Notes: generated from the sequence alone by a model not told the origin. Counted from the stretch's first letter, positions 13,191 to 25,040 are shown. The stretch: DNA of 64,000 nucleotides from Trichobilharzia szidati (GCA_944472155.2 OX235271.1:69174416-69238415), one strand, 5' to 3'. Program-made: numbers and translations.

Positions 13191-14004
13191 AGATTATGAA
13201 TACCTTGCTCTTCTCTTCTGCATAAGAAAGTTACTTCACAAGAACCGCTATATTAAGCTCAGTAAGGAAAAATATGAATTTCTCCATTTCAGTGTTGTGA
13301 GTTAATTTGTGAACTGTGTAGGCCCCTAAAGTAATGCATTTGGCGTGCATGCTGAATAGTGAAATCAGGAGTGTGCATGTTGTACTAAATCTTCTGCTCT
13401 TTCTGTATGGATTCCATGTTCATGAAGTGACCACTTAACAACTGCTGAGTGTTGCATGTGATCCAGCTAAAATTATAACTGATAATTCCAAGAATTTCTG
13501 TCGTTTTCATTGGCAGCGGTTCACAGCCTATTGATTTTACACAAGTACAATACCCATTGCTCACTTTACTGAGGAGACATTAACTATGATTCCAGAAAAG
13601 TAGTACGTCAGTATGTGAATTTCATGAATCTGTAGATTGCATTCCATTCACTTAATACTGAAACTAAACTATGAGGGAACTGATATTTCCAAGAATGATA
13701 TAATACAAGGCTTATTTCTACAACTGCCGTCCTTATTTTAGTTCACTTTCATCATACATGTATTGACAGTATTGTGTGTCACTCACTTCAGGGACTTACC
13801 AGGGAAAAGTCTTGTCAATTTAGTGTATGCTAATGACATTGTCCACCTAGGTTGTGAGAAGTGACCATTGAAACTGGAAGATACGAAAAGACTACTGGTT
13901 TTTAATCGCAGTGTCTGTGCCCTTTCTTCTGTGTTAAGTAGTCTAAAATGGTGAGTAATATTGGGGTGAAGCTTAGTGTTAAGTAGAAATGTGACTTTAA
14001 ACGT
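13191..14004. other. Unassigned AT-rich sequence
   Basis: No gene, RNA gene or repeat signature seen. It may contain LINE-derived debris too old to recognise by eye. Confidence 0.35.
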
Positions 14005-14300
14005 TGTTTATAACACAGATGCATTCACTCTGTGTAATCTTACATATCTGAGCAACCATTGTGTTCTTTCCATATCACTGTTCGTTTTCCATGACATTTA
14101 TGCTCATTAGAGTTCCATTTGATTTCTTTTTTCTTTACCTTTGTGTGCTACATGGAATGTGATAACGTAAACAGGTGCACTTGTTTGCAAGCTTCTCTGT
14201 TGAAAGTCAGTCTGTCAGAATGATCTATAGTCCAGGTATAATGAAATGCTAAAACGTGGATAGAAATAAGCAAAATGTCAACAAATGATAATCGCATTTT
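14005..14300 (+). repeat. Diverged dispersed repeat, copy 2
   Basis: Second copy of the block at 12400-12685, same orientation, with insertions and many substitutions. Confidence 0.6.
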
Positions 14301-15612
14301 TTATTCGGTTCTCGTCTAACTGAAAAAGAGTTGTCTTACAAAAATTTCTCCTCCTACTCGAGATAACTTTTACACTCTGTCCCGTTACATCTCAAAAGTT
14401 GCACTTCTCCACCGAGTTCCATGTTAAAACTCAGTCAGTCGGCTTTGTCACTGCAGCTGCCTAGTGTTACAACTCACTACAGTGTTAATTGGCACAAACA
14501 ATTATGAATGCCGTTTCTTAAGTACTCAATGCATTTCCCAATTCCTTAAATTGTCCAGATACAGTGCACTGAAGAAAACATAAACCAAAAGTCAGTAACA
14601 CGGACATAAGAATTAGTGCTAATAGAAGTGAATTAGATAAGTGATTTTTTTAAACCTTTAGTACGCATAACTGAAATACTCATGTGTCATTCACAAGATG
14701 CTTGTATCATAGAGGGCACTGAAACATAAACTAAGTCTAACATGAAATACCTTGGAGATGTTATTACTTCATAAAATGAGATACAATAATGTTCGAGATG
14801 CTGCGAATTCAACACTGAAACATTAATACTGTTTTCGAACAAAGCAAATTATTATTACTGTTGCACCTCGCTGCAGTGTTAATCTGCTTATACTCTTATT
14901 ATTGCTGTATCCTAAGTACTGCACTCATTTTTCTCATTTCCTTGCACTGTGTAAATAGGGTGCAACGAAGAAGTAACAGTGAACTATAAGTAAGTAACGC
15001 TGACGCAAGAAATGGTAGCAGTCGAAAGAAATGAAATGAGTTGAAGACCTTGTAATAATACTAGTAATCTCCCTTATTCCAAAACAGTACTTGACTTATT
15101 TACCTATGCATTTTAACGTGTCTTCTAATTATCTTATTTTTGTCTTTGTAAACATTGCCTAAGGTGCCGTTGTACGGATCGTCTGGAAGCAGTCTTTAAT
15201 TTCATCTACCTTCCGCGAAGTTTGACGTACGAAAAGTCGAAATTCTACTGACTGGAAAACGCTACAATTGGTGTTACTCATGCGGCGATACGCCAGACTA
15301 GACACGTTATAGCAACGTATGCCTGTAATAACATTACCTACATAGTAAATACAATGCTAGTTACAAAAACTCGTCATTATCTTTTCATTGCGTACTTACA
15401 AGAAAAAAAGTTCACCTTACTTCTCATACTAAGTACTGGAGATTCCGCCTAGTACTCACTTTTACTTGCTCTCTAGAAAATGCTTTCTACTATATTCGCA
15501 AATGACTATTAGACCTCTGTCACATGAAACGGTAAAACATAAGGCGTATGCAGTTTAGAAGTTAGGGTATATTTGCATTTATTGACACAAAATTTATGTA
15601 TATCTTCCATTA
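14301..15612. other. Unassigned sequence downstream of the MULE gene
   Basis: Nothing convincing on either strand. I did not find inverted termini here that would close a MULE transposon. Confidence 0.35.
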
Positions 15613-17590
15613 TTATACAAGAAAGTTCTCAAAGTAATTCAGAGTTGCTCGCAGTGCACTAATAGTATATTCATTACTATAATTATCCTGCATAACTGCG
15701 AAGCTTCTGTTCAGTTGCCTGCGAAGTTGCAGTATCTCCATGAAGGGTTTCTTCACTGAACCTTCACACGGCACACGACTTGGTAGCGACTCTGGTAACG
15801 ACTCTGTGCGTACACACCATTTATACGTCTTGTACATGCATACGTGTAGGGGATCTCTTCTGTGGAGATATCGTTTTAGGTGACTGTGACAGCTTTCAAC
15901 TCTATTGTTGGTACTATTAAACAGCAACAGAGTATTCGGCATATATGCCGCAGCCCACGTCTCCTTCTTAGGCACCCAGTAATGCCTGACATAATTCCAC
16001 ACCCTCCGATCAACCATCCTAATGACACTAAGGTAGTGATAAAATCTAAACGGTTAGAAATCAATGCATTTACCTTTCAGGTGTCGCAGCTTTAACAAGA
16101 CGATATAAAAACCTGAGTACAAAAGGATTTCGAGTCTAAATGCATCAAGTATTAATTACATTCACCTCACCTTCCTGCTGAAAGCCCGGCATACATGAAA
16201 TGCACAGATGACGATTTTCGCCTGAATTTGACTATTACGCACGGCGGATATCTCACAGTTGGCCGAATCCATTACGAAAGTTTCTGTAATGGACGTATCC
16301 TGCATTATTCTTTGGAATTTTTCCAATATCCAAGCTACATCACATGACCTCTCTTGTCTCGTCCATGCCAAAAAACAGGCCTGCCATGACCCATATTGTC
16401 TGTTACCACCAACTGAAACAGAGAATATCTGATTAAGATTTGTCAACCGTTTCACGTATAACCTACCCGTCCTTATTGGTATTGTATGTTGAGTCAATAC
16501 ACACCACCTCTCCATATTTCCGATATAACTGAACCTGTGATTCCAGGGCGAAGCAAATTCTGCTGGTTATCCCTGTATTCGAATCCACGTATTCAACCAC
16601 CTGACCGCTTTGCCTTATTATGCGCATAACATCTGATCTCAAAGGCATGGCTTCAAAAATAACTTTAAACTACTTCAATTACCTGGTCTCACATCCTTAC
16701 GTAAATTATACACATCTGTGCTCGTCAAAATTTCATTAAAATTCTCTTCAGCATATTCCAAAACATCAGCAACCTCAGATGTAGTCTTCACAACTGGTGC
16801 AATATTCTCCTTTTCATCCCCCGACAGGCGTCTAAAATATGGATCACCTATCATAAGACTTTGTTCACATCTGTGATTGTGAACTGTTTTCGCGGAAGAA
16901 ATGATAAACTCGTCCTCCTTGTAGCGTATACGAAAGCCAGATTGGCAACCGGTGTATTTTGCACTTCAGAAATAAATAATAGAATTCTTACGATTTGACG
17001 CGTAAACCTGAACCTCTAGTTTTTCGCTTCATGCCATATGTACAACGAAAGACTACTAATTTGTACTTCAAATCCTCAGATTCATGGTCCCGTATGCACT
17101 TTTTGATTACATAATGTGTATGAGTTGCCTAGGAATACTCTGTCATACATATATACATATATTACTGATTCCAGATGACTTAGAGCATCTTCTACTTGAA
17201 CCCAACTGGTATACCGGTGACTAAACATAATTCCGTCAAAAAGTTTTTTGATATCCACTGATATAGGAAGGGCAGGTTGGTCTCCATTGTCTCCAAGTGC
17301 CAATGCGTCTATTCGGTACCACTGTAAATGAAAACAGAAGCTTTTCAATTAAAAATTCACGAATAGCCAACAGAGTACAGTAAGCAACTTAAAAGAGACA
17401 TTGACTTGGAAACTATAGCGGAAAAAATATATAAATTCCTTACCACAGTTACCGTTTTGGAAAGTTCCTGATTATAGCCATAAACATTTACTGAAACACT
17501 CGTGAACGACAAATATGGACACAAGTGATGAAACGAAGCTCTACAGAAATCATTGAGACGCCACAAACAGGAGGATTTTAGGTGCACCCT
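15613..17590 (-). CDS. MULE-type transposase gene with micro-introns and FAR1/FLYWCH-like zinc-binding N-terminus
   Basis: Minus-strand exons: about 17590-17444, 17321-17166, 17098-16992, 16963-16683, 16650-16467, 16428-16171 and last 16027-15613. Introns are 122, 67, 28, 32 and 38 nt, all GT-AG with matching phases; the join between 16171 and 16027 is unresolved. Order of motifs: a WRKY/FAR1-like zinc-binding region (FRCTYGMKR ... YTGCQSGFR ... VHNHRC), first catalytic D (VVCIDSTYNTNKDGYSLFQ), GHGRPVF, second D (ETFVMDSANCEISAVR), FHV helix, and E (NTNNRVESCHSHLKR). These are the MULE DDE triad and context, close to ZSWIM-type domesticated proteins. One frameshift at a T6 run near 16372 breaks exon 6; one more T restores the frame, so it may be a sequencing or assembly error. 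About 500 residues. Either a transposon gene or a domesticated derivative; no SWIM finger seen. Confidence 0.8.
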
Positions 17591-17851
17591 ATAATTTTCA
17601 CATGAAACACATTCTCAAGCATCCTCCTGCACCATAACTGCCTTCAGGCCTAGAGGCAGCTTTTGACGACTATTCTTAACAAAATCAATACAGTTCAAGC
17701 CAAATAGAAACCAGAATCACGTCAAATGCATCTACCTAGATCAAACGAAACAAATCAGCCAAACTGAAACCAACTAGACCGCGCAAATGTCCTCAAGGTA
17801 AAGCTGGAGGCGCCACTTCAAACAGGGGATATGCCTTATCAACGCCCATTA

Positions 17852-17930
17852 GGTCAGCGTCAATGCCTTGAATGGAGTGTATGAGGTAATTTTAAAACAA
17901 ATCTAGTGGTGACAAGGTTGTTAATGGTGA
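17852..17930 (+). repeat. 75-bp direct repeat, copy 2
   Basis: Same block as 12311-12385, same orientation, here running into a TG repeat. Confidence 0.75.
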
Positions 17931-17933
17931 CTG

Positions 17934-17962
<29 letters not shown>
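17931..17962. repeat. (TG)n microsatellite
   Basis: About 13 TG units. Further short TG runs lie at 21470-21488. Confidence 0.9.
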
Positions 17963-17964
<2 letters not shown>

Positions 17965-18066
17965 GAAATCATGTGTATGCTAGTTAGGCAAGAAATCAGA
18001 GTTGTTATCAAATAGTGAAAATCTAGCGAAGTGGTTTGAAGAAAATGCGTTACGTTGAGAAATAAG

Positions 18067-18254
18067 ATGAGTGAGTGAGTGAGTGAGTGAGTGAGTGAGT
18101 GAGTGAGTGAGTGAGTGAGTGAGTGAGTGAGTGAGTGAGTGAGTGAGTGAGTGAGTGAGGGAGTGAGTGAGTGAGTGAGTGAGTGAGTGAGTGAGTGAGT
18201 GAGTGAGTGAGTGAGTGAGTGAGTGAGTGAGTGAGTGAGTGAGTGAGTGAGTGG
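18067..18254. repeat. (GAGT)n microsatellite, about 47 units
   Basis: Nearly pure tetranucleotide array with one interruption (GAGGGAGT near 18158). Because the unit is four bases, it is open in several frames; the serine-leucine-threonine-histidine translation is an artefact of the repeat. Confidence 0.97.
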
Positions 18255-20984
18255 GAGAATTGTGAAGATGGATTGTGTGAGGAGAACCGAGTGTGAAGTA
18301 GACGGAGTAATAAGACAGTTTGAATGACGATGATCACATGTTGTAAATTGGACTAGGTGTATGTGGTAGGTAGACGACTGTGAATCGTTTCTTATGTGCT
18401 AAAGCATAGGAGATGGTGTTCGAAACTCTAGTCATGATATGTGTTGTATGTCTGAGGTAACTGAGTGCATGAAGGCAGTGGTGAGAGTGATGGATGAACA
18501 TGGAGGAGGTGAAATTATGTAGTTTATTTCTATTTGTGGAGTTTCAGAGGGATATGATTTTGAAGAAACATCGTAGTATTGTGAGATTGGTTGACCGTTA
18601 CGCTTCTGACATCAATACATAACTGCATTGGTAAAAATTTCAGCCTCTTTCTGACTGTTGACTGTTTATTGTCGGTAGGCTCTGAAGTGGTGATTATATT
18701 CAAGAGGTGTCACTGAGACACTGTTTTGCTGAACTATTGCATGATACTAATGGAAGTTCCAGAGTTATGTAGTCTGTGAAGAATACCCTGACTAGGAGCA
18801 GGCGAGACACTGTTTTGAATTTCAAAGCTAAGAATGGGAGAAATGAGTACACTGACTTGTCGATTTAGGTTTTATATTCTATTGTTAATGAAAGTTTCAA
18901 TAGTCTAAGGATGCGACATAATCGTTTCTTTCCTTCTCTCACTCTCGGTGGTTGAATCTAGTACTGACTTTAATTATACCGATTACTTCTTTCTAATTTT
19001 CAACGATGAGAATGTACCATCAATGTGGGGCGAATAGAATACCAGTTGATTGCTTACAGGTTTGCATGGTTCCGTCTCTAATACCATTAGAAGGAACTCA
19101 AGTGTGATTATATCTAGGGGTGTCACCATAGCCACATCAGTCGACATCCGTGTCTTAATAAAGTAGGAAATGGCAATTGAATTTACATCTTAAAATATAT
19201 TTCGTTCAAAGATGTAATACAAGCACAAACGTCAACGTTTCGTTTTGTATGGTTCTCGTATGTGAGATCGACTGACTTGATCAGGGTTACTTCAGTGAAT
19301 TTATGAATACACATCATGCAATGTCATTATTTTGTCCTCTACATCCAAATAGCTTAATTTCTGAACAAATTTGAAACAATGGTGCATTCTGTGAATCACT
19401 AATTTACCAGACAATGGCTGTAGGCGTTTTCGAAAGACGTCTTGATGTTGGGAGATGTGGAGAATAAGAATATCCAAAAGTAGTAAGAGTTCAGTCTAGC
19501 GAGTTCAGCGATGACGAACCTAGAAAGCCTTTGGTGTCTTGTCATAAAATCGCTTTCATGAGCCCCTTTGACTATCGAATTAATCATTTTCCATTCCAAT
19601 TCCTCTGGAGCTTCTGGTGTTAATTTATCAGGTATTTGAGAAATTCTTAGAAATGAATCTCAACCAACAGTGATCTGTGTTTCATAATTGTTGGTGGACA
19701 TCATCATATGTGTGTATAATAGCCGACTCAATTAACTGAATAGAACCTAAGTAATTTGAGGCGACTTGTTGAGTCGATTTGAGTGTAGTAGAGATGAATT
19801 CTGCGACAAAACAGAACTCTTCTTACTGTGCATGCTTTCCAGTGATATATACATAGAATGACAATTCACATTTAAGCCGAGAAGATAGATTCCGAAATTT
19901 AGATATCGTGTTGAATGTAATATTGCTTTCATGCTTTTGTCAACTTCGTCTACATTATTCCCGTAATCGCTTGAACCTCCACTGCATTATCAGGAGACAG
20001 CTGCTATCGTCCTACGTATGACAATACGGCCTAAGGAAATTATACGTATACCCAAGCACCAAGAAGCTAGATACGACATAATAGAGTATAGAAACACTGT
20101 CTTTCTTAACTGTTTAATATGCTTAGTAGTAAACGCATTGTGAGTCTGTTGATAGATGAATTTGGCCTGAATTTTTCGTTTGAAACTCAGTAACCGCAGG
20201 GCAGGTCTTCGATATACTGAACTGCAAGTAACACTTAGAAATGATGTTATCATTCAATCCCCTCAATTCGTGTACGTGGAGTAACATTCGGATAGTAAAC
20301 TCGTTCGTTGGAAATCGAATTCCTGAGGAAAAATGGCAAACTTCCACATTAGTCATAATTATGTTAGCAGTATTGAAAAGCTGTCTCAATAAAAGTAAGA
20401 GAATGTCATTAAGATAACCATCACTTCAATTAAACTCCAGTAATAACCTAAGTGTGTGGTACTCACTATACAAACTGATTTTTCAACGAACTTATATGGA
20501 ATAGCTTTTACAGAGTATTGTCGAAAAAGTGTGCAAGCCGAAAATTAATCTTACTGATGAGAAACAGTAAGAATATTTGTGCACATCGGGGACGAATGCC
20601 CAAAGAAGTTATTCATATCAACTCGAGCACCTCCCACGCACTCACTGTAGCGTCTGAAACTAGATGATTAGTATAGTGTTGAAGATTTTGGAGATTAAAC
20701 TACAGAGAAAATGTGAGAGTGTACCTAAGTATGAGAGAAATTTTCTGCATCCAGTGACCTTCAAGGGATGTGGCTCATTGCCTGAAGCACTCTACTTCCT
20801 GCCAGCAGATCTTTAGTTTGAGTCCCACTCCAACTACTGCAGATTGGGCAACTGGGTATAATCATCAGTCCTCATATGTGGCTCTTAGTCTGGAAAATTG
20901 GAAACTGAGCTAAAAAAACAACCTCTGGATTATTTTTTTCCACAGAACGTTGGATGAGTTTTTTCTCTGCTTGATGTAAGTGTA
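18255..20984. other. 2.7 kb without a recognised gene
   Basis: AT-rich sequence with scattered short open frames lacking family signatures. A weak tRNA-like block (TGGCTCATTGCCTGAAGC ... TTTGAGTCCCACTCC) at about 20770-20832 might be an old SINE head. Confidence 0.35.
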
Positions 20985-21385
20985 GAACTTAGGCAGTGTG
21001 GTAGTAAGTAATTCCATTCTAGATTGCTTATTAAATATATCACACAGTGATGCATTATTAACGACTGGATGACGTTTCAGGCATAAATTATTGCTCATAA
21101 TCATATCAATATTAGTCACACGGTTTCACAATTCATCTTATCTCCATTTTCTCTCTTTCTTTCTCTCTAATTTCTGGTTGTTGATTGTCACCACATACCA
21201 TATCTCCGGCATAGCCAAGTTGCCACCATCAACAAGGAGAAATTAGAGAGAAAGAAAGAGAGAAAATGTATAAAAAATGAATTGTGAAACCTTATGACAA
21301 AAATTGATATGATTGTGAGCAATAATTTATGTCGGAAACGTCATCCAGTCGTTAATAATGCATCACTGTGTGATATATTTAATAT
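20985..21385. mobile_element. Head-to-head inverted PLE terminal segments (family B)
   Basis: Left arm (about 20985-21180, minus) and right arm (about 21225-21385, plus) are inverted copies of a PLE terminal region. Both contain the hairpin region TGAGCAATAATTTATG followed by GAAACGTCATCCAG and then coding-like sequence (NASLCDIFNKQSRMELLTT on the minus strand). Flanking CT-rich/AG-rich tracts extend the palindrome to within about 40 bases of its centre near 21205. The same terminal region occurs at 24975, 49530 and 62815. Confidence 0.75.
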
Positions 21386-22155
21386 GTAAAAGAGAAGACG
21401 TTCAGCGAAGAGACTCATTTCGGCGAATTCATTCACATAGCTGTACAATTGCATTTATATATAATTATTGTGTGTGTGTGTGTGTGTGTACATGGGGGTT
21501 GTCAAGTTTAGATAATCAATTAGGCAATACAAGAATGATCTAATATAGAAACAAGGTTAATTAAACTGCAACTAAAGTAAGATTGAGTTAGTAAGTAAGA
21601 GGAAATTAAAGGTAGAGACTAAGTAGAAGTGGGGTAGAAAATAATGCCACTTAAATTAGGACTAAAATTGGGCAAATAAATTGGGTGACTTAGCATAAAT
21701 GACTAGAAATTAAGCGTTGGTCAACTCAGTAACAGCGGTAATGAAGTGTGGAAATTAAATCGGGTGGGGCTAGAGAACAGGAAAGTTGAAAATATAAAAT
21801 ATTACAATTGTAATGACAAGATAATACTAATGAAAAGACAGAAAGAAGTAAAATTTCCTTTTCGGGTATCAAGGCAGTGTAGTGATTGAACAAACTTCTT
21901 CTGTATGCAGAGTTCAGAGCTTAGTAAGTGAATCGCCATTGCTTCCGCAGTTTGAAGAAGTCTGATTCGTACACCTATAGAAAAACTGCTTTGTATTTTG
22001 TAGACGACTTTGAAGTTTTTTTGGGGTGTAGGTTGGTGTCCGGAATCTACCAGATGTTCTAAGATAGAGCTGCGGGAGCATCGTTTTTCTCCTTTGTAAA
22101 TCCAAGCTGGTAAGTGTTCGGTGATACGTTTGGATAGCGACCGCTGGATACGGTA
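21386..22155 (-). mobile_element. Truncated PLE (family C) nested in family-B sequence, with GIY-YIG domain
   Basis: Minus strand, about 21830-22150: readable GIY-YIG endonuclease C-terminus of a Penelope-like element, including RSLSKRITEHLPAWIY, SSILEHLVDSGHQP, TAEAMAIHL and SELCIQKKFVQSL. Downstream (21395-21460) lies the family tail with CGCCGAAATGAGTCTCTTCG. The insertion splits a family-B segment: TGATATATTTAATATG before it continues as CTAATATGGAATTATTT after it. Confidence 0.75.
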
Positions 22156-22215
22156 TATCTAATATGGAATTATTTACTAGCAGACTGCCCAAGTTTTACA
22201 CATATATCAATGTTT
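22156..22215 (+). mobile_element. Continuation of the split PLE family-B segment
   Basis: CTAATATGGAATTATTTACT and CCCAAGTTTTACACATATAT match the equivalent positions at 62893-62955 and, inverted, 20985-21020. Confidence 0.7.
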
Positions 22216-23599
22216 CATATTGTAGGTCCTTCACATATAAGATCGTCTTTTCGCATTAGCTATATAAGTAATGTGTATTGCTATAACTTCTTTTTTATAA
22301 AATGAATTGAATATGAATGAAGTTTTCTAATAGTAATGACCCTGGCTTCTTGCAAACAGTCATTGTTTCTTGAACATAATTCAGTAGTTTGTATCTATTT
22401 TGAAAAACCATTTAGCTAAATGAAGCATAAGGAATGGTATGTATGTAAAAAAATCTCCTGGTAATTTTACCCAAGAATTTCAGAAAAAACCGGAATGGTT
22501 AATGATTAGTTTTGAGTCAAAGGGTTTCATGGAAGTGATTGTGTGAAGAGAAAATGAAGGCTTTCTTGGTTCGTCATCGCTGTACTCGGTTAGACTTAGC
22601 TCAGACGGACGATTGAATCGAAGAATCAAATTGGTTGCAAACATCTCAATTCTGGATACCCACCCAATTGAAATGTCAATCGATACAGTTAAAATTACTA
22701 CCTGAAAAGTTCACAGTTAAACATGAGAAATTACCATTATCTCCTCCAAAGATTTAACAGAATGTAAGTATTAAGATTAAGCCTGTGTGGATTAGATTCT
22801 AGATGACATCGGATTGATATCAGTTAGAGGATCACTGAGAACCAGCAAGGAGTACTGAAACAATATAATGAATTTGTTTGTTTGCATTTACGAATCTAAA
22901 AACTATATTGCATTACTTGTTCACCACGCAGTAACTTCAAATGTATTAAAAGTCGTCAGCGTGTGTTTGGTGGTAAAGAGAATTCAACATATCTAGTGTA
23001 TTTCGACGTAGTAAAACGATTTTTGTACACTAACACGTTCAGGAGGCCTTAATAATCCATACAGTCTCTGGAAGAAAATTTCTCTGTTGTTTCAACATAT
23101 TCTGAACGATCGTTTTTCAATCTTCTCTGTTGGATCATAAAGGGGTGGTTAGACGTTTTCGGAATTCCCATCGGTCATTAAATATACTTTCATGTTTAAT
23201 AGACTTTTAGATTTTCTCGTCGATTGACTGCACTTCGAACATGAGCAGAATACTAGCATACTTTCAACTGAATTAACAGGCGCTTCCTGTTATGAAGTGA
23301 AATTCATCTAGTGGAGAAAAATATCGTCTTTAATGTATTCTTGATTGATTTCTCGTTTCCATTTGAGACTTTTTTCTCTTTTTTCTGCAAGACAGATAAG
23401 AACGAGTTGTGTTTTTTTTGCGACAGTAAGAGGCTTCAGTCTATGTGGTTATTGTCATCTATGTTACATTATAATCTTCTTAGGATTTCTGTTCTACATA
23501 AGAATTTTTTTCAATAATCATCAACTCATCGAAGAAGACATTGAGAAGTGGTAGCGCTATGTCATGAATTGTCCGAGGTTAGAATTCATGGGCTGGTCA
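22216..23599. other. Unassigned AT-rich sequence
   Basis: No gene or repeat family recognised. Two overlapping short hydrophobic frames at 23311-23554 look like low-complexity T-rich translation. Confidence 0.35.
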
Positions 23600-23745
23600 T
23601 TGGATCCGGTCCCAGTAGCTTCATGGTCTACGAGCTCACTAGCCTTGTGACTGGAAGATCCTGTGTTCGAACCTCAGTGGGTATGCAACACTGAAGAGTC
23701 CTAAAGAGCTGGGACGAAGCAATTGTCCAGTTCTCTGATTGATGT
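23600..23745 (+). mobile_element. tRNA-headed SINE with hammerhead-ribozyme core (Sm-alpha-like)
   Basis: The tRNA-like head includes CATGGTCTACGAGC and a B box-like TGTTCGAACCTC. It is followed by CTGAAGAG, a stem-II pair TCC/GGA, then CGAAGCAATTGTC. This order (CUGANGA, stem II, GAA, short stem III, GUC) is the hammerhead core found in schistosome Sm-alpha SINEs. Position 15.1 is G instead of A, though it can wobble-pair with U16.1, and stem I pairs poorly. So the ribozyme is recognisable but probably weak or dead. Confidence 0.65.
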
Positions 23746-24420
23746 CAGTCCATGATGAAATCCTCCAACCTCGACTGAAAGGTGAAGTACCTAGACTAGC
23801 CACTTCAAATTGTATTTATCAATTCAACTGCGCTTGTGGAGCGAGTTATGTTGGCCGTTGCTCTAGGAACTTGATTTTTCGTGCTCGAGAACATATCCCA
23901 CTATGGCTAAGTAAAGGTGTAGTTAAAAGTATTAACAGCTCGATATTAGACCATCTGGTGCAAACCGGTCACAAAGCCAGCGTAAAAAAATCCTTCTCTA
24001 TAATATACCGGGTGCCTAACAAACTACCAAAATCGTCGAAGCACCGCATGCTCCAAACAGCAGAGGCCATTGCAATTCGCCTCAAACAACCAGTGCTCTG
24101 TGTGCAAAAGAAACAAGTCCAGCCCCTTCTACTGCCCTGGCCCTCAGTAGAGACTATAAACTCATGAATTTGTACCATTACCTTTCATAATTCTTCTGAC
24201 ATTCAGCTTATTTTATGTTGATGCTGTTCAGCTGTAATCTATCAATATTATTGATTTGATGTTATTTAAACAGCATTAATGTCGTTCATAAGACTAATTC
24301 ATTCATTCATTATAATGTATATATAATTGTAGAACCTGATGATGAATTTATCGAAAAGAGTACTCTTTGTTCTATGTCTATTCTTCTGAAATAAAAAATC
24401 CCTAAAAAACCCATTCTTGG
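23746..24420 (+). pseudogene. Penelope-like element, GIY-YIG C-terminal part and 3' tail
   Basis: Open frame to 24167. Motifs: NCIYQFNCACGASYVGR (Cys-rich PLE-type start of GIY-YIG), FRAREHIPLWLSKGV, SILDHLVQTGHKA, TAEAIAIRL and VLCVQKKQVQPLLLPWP, then stop. PLEs use a reverse transcriptase with this endonuclease to insert by target-primed synthesis. The reverse transcriptase is missing, so the copy is 5'-truncated. The tail at 24336-24356 has CTGATGA and CGAAAAG, the hammerhead-like positions seen after other PLE copies here. Confidence 0.8.
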
Positions 24421-24684
24421 AACATAATTCTGAATTAATTTTATTTTCTGAATATAACACAGCCTTGCTACGCTGAAGAGAGTTTCAATCCCACAACGTT
24501 TATGTAAGCACTTCAAATAAAAAGCCTCACTGATGCAAAAGCCCATGATATTGAATTTTTGTTTATCTTTCCACAAACACGACAGATCAGCATTTTGAAA
24601 TAAAGGACCTTTTTATATTATAACAGAAAAATCTAAAAATTCAATTAAATAATTAATGTGCCCCGTTGCACAACAGGTGGCTCT

Positions 24685-24945
24685 CGTCGCCCAAGTGGTC
24701 TAGTGTATAACACTTTGGCGGCAGTGGGTTCGTGGGAAAATCATCACTCACTGGGGAATGCAGGTACATATAGCTGACGAGTCAAAAATAGGACGAAGCG
24801 CACATGCTGGATTCCACTGCTAGTCACCATCCACCGATTAAAACCTACTTTCATGTTACTTAGGTATTCAGGTTATTCATCATCACTCATTATGAACTGA
24901 ACTCAGGTTTAGGCATTAGCAAATTCTCCATTATGGATAAGATTT
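24685..24945 (+). mobile_element. Sm-alpha-like SINE with degenerate hammerhead ribozyme
   Basis: Head: GCCCAAGTGGTCTAGTGTAT (A-box-like) and GTGGGTTCGTGGG (B-box-like). Hammerhead: CTGACGA (24774-24780; C at the variable N7 is allowed), stem II GTC...GAC, GAA at 24795-24797, then TGCTGGATTCCACTGC, which closely matches the conserved stem I side of the schistosome ribozyme. Two defects: position 15.1 is G and the cleavage-site base is G (ATG for GTC), so self-cleavage is not expected. This element is the strongest taxonomic marker for a schistosome in the window. Confidence 0.85.
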
Positions 24946-24974
24946 TATTTTGATAAATCACACCGTGTTGTACA

Positions 24975-25040
24975 GTAATATTAACTGATGACGTTTCGAG
25001 CATAAACTATTGCTCATAATCATATCAAGTTACTCACACA
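24975..25040 (-). mobile_element. PLE family-B terminal remnant
   Basis: On the minus strand: TATGATTATGAGCAATAGTT, then TATGCTCGAAACGTCATCAG. GAGC pairs with GCTC to form the family hairpin. No GIY-YIG sequence is attached. Confidence 0.7.

Noticed and set aside
18050..18337. 95-residue serine-threonine-histidine-leucine repeat protein
   Set aside because: It is the translation of the GAGT microsatellite; no promoter, no homologous domain, and other frames are equally open.
20770..20832. tRNA-like SINE head (TGGCTCATTGCC ... TTTGAGTCCC)
   Set aside because: Too degenerate, with no second copy in the window to confirm it.
21121..21300. Possible CRISPR-like or tandem repeat because of mirrored CT/AG tracts
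   Set aside because: The tracts are the centre of a single PLE palindrome, not regularly spaced repeats; the genome is eukaryotic.
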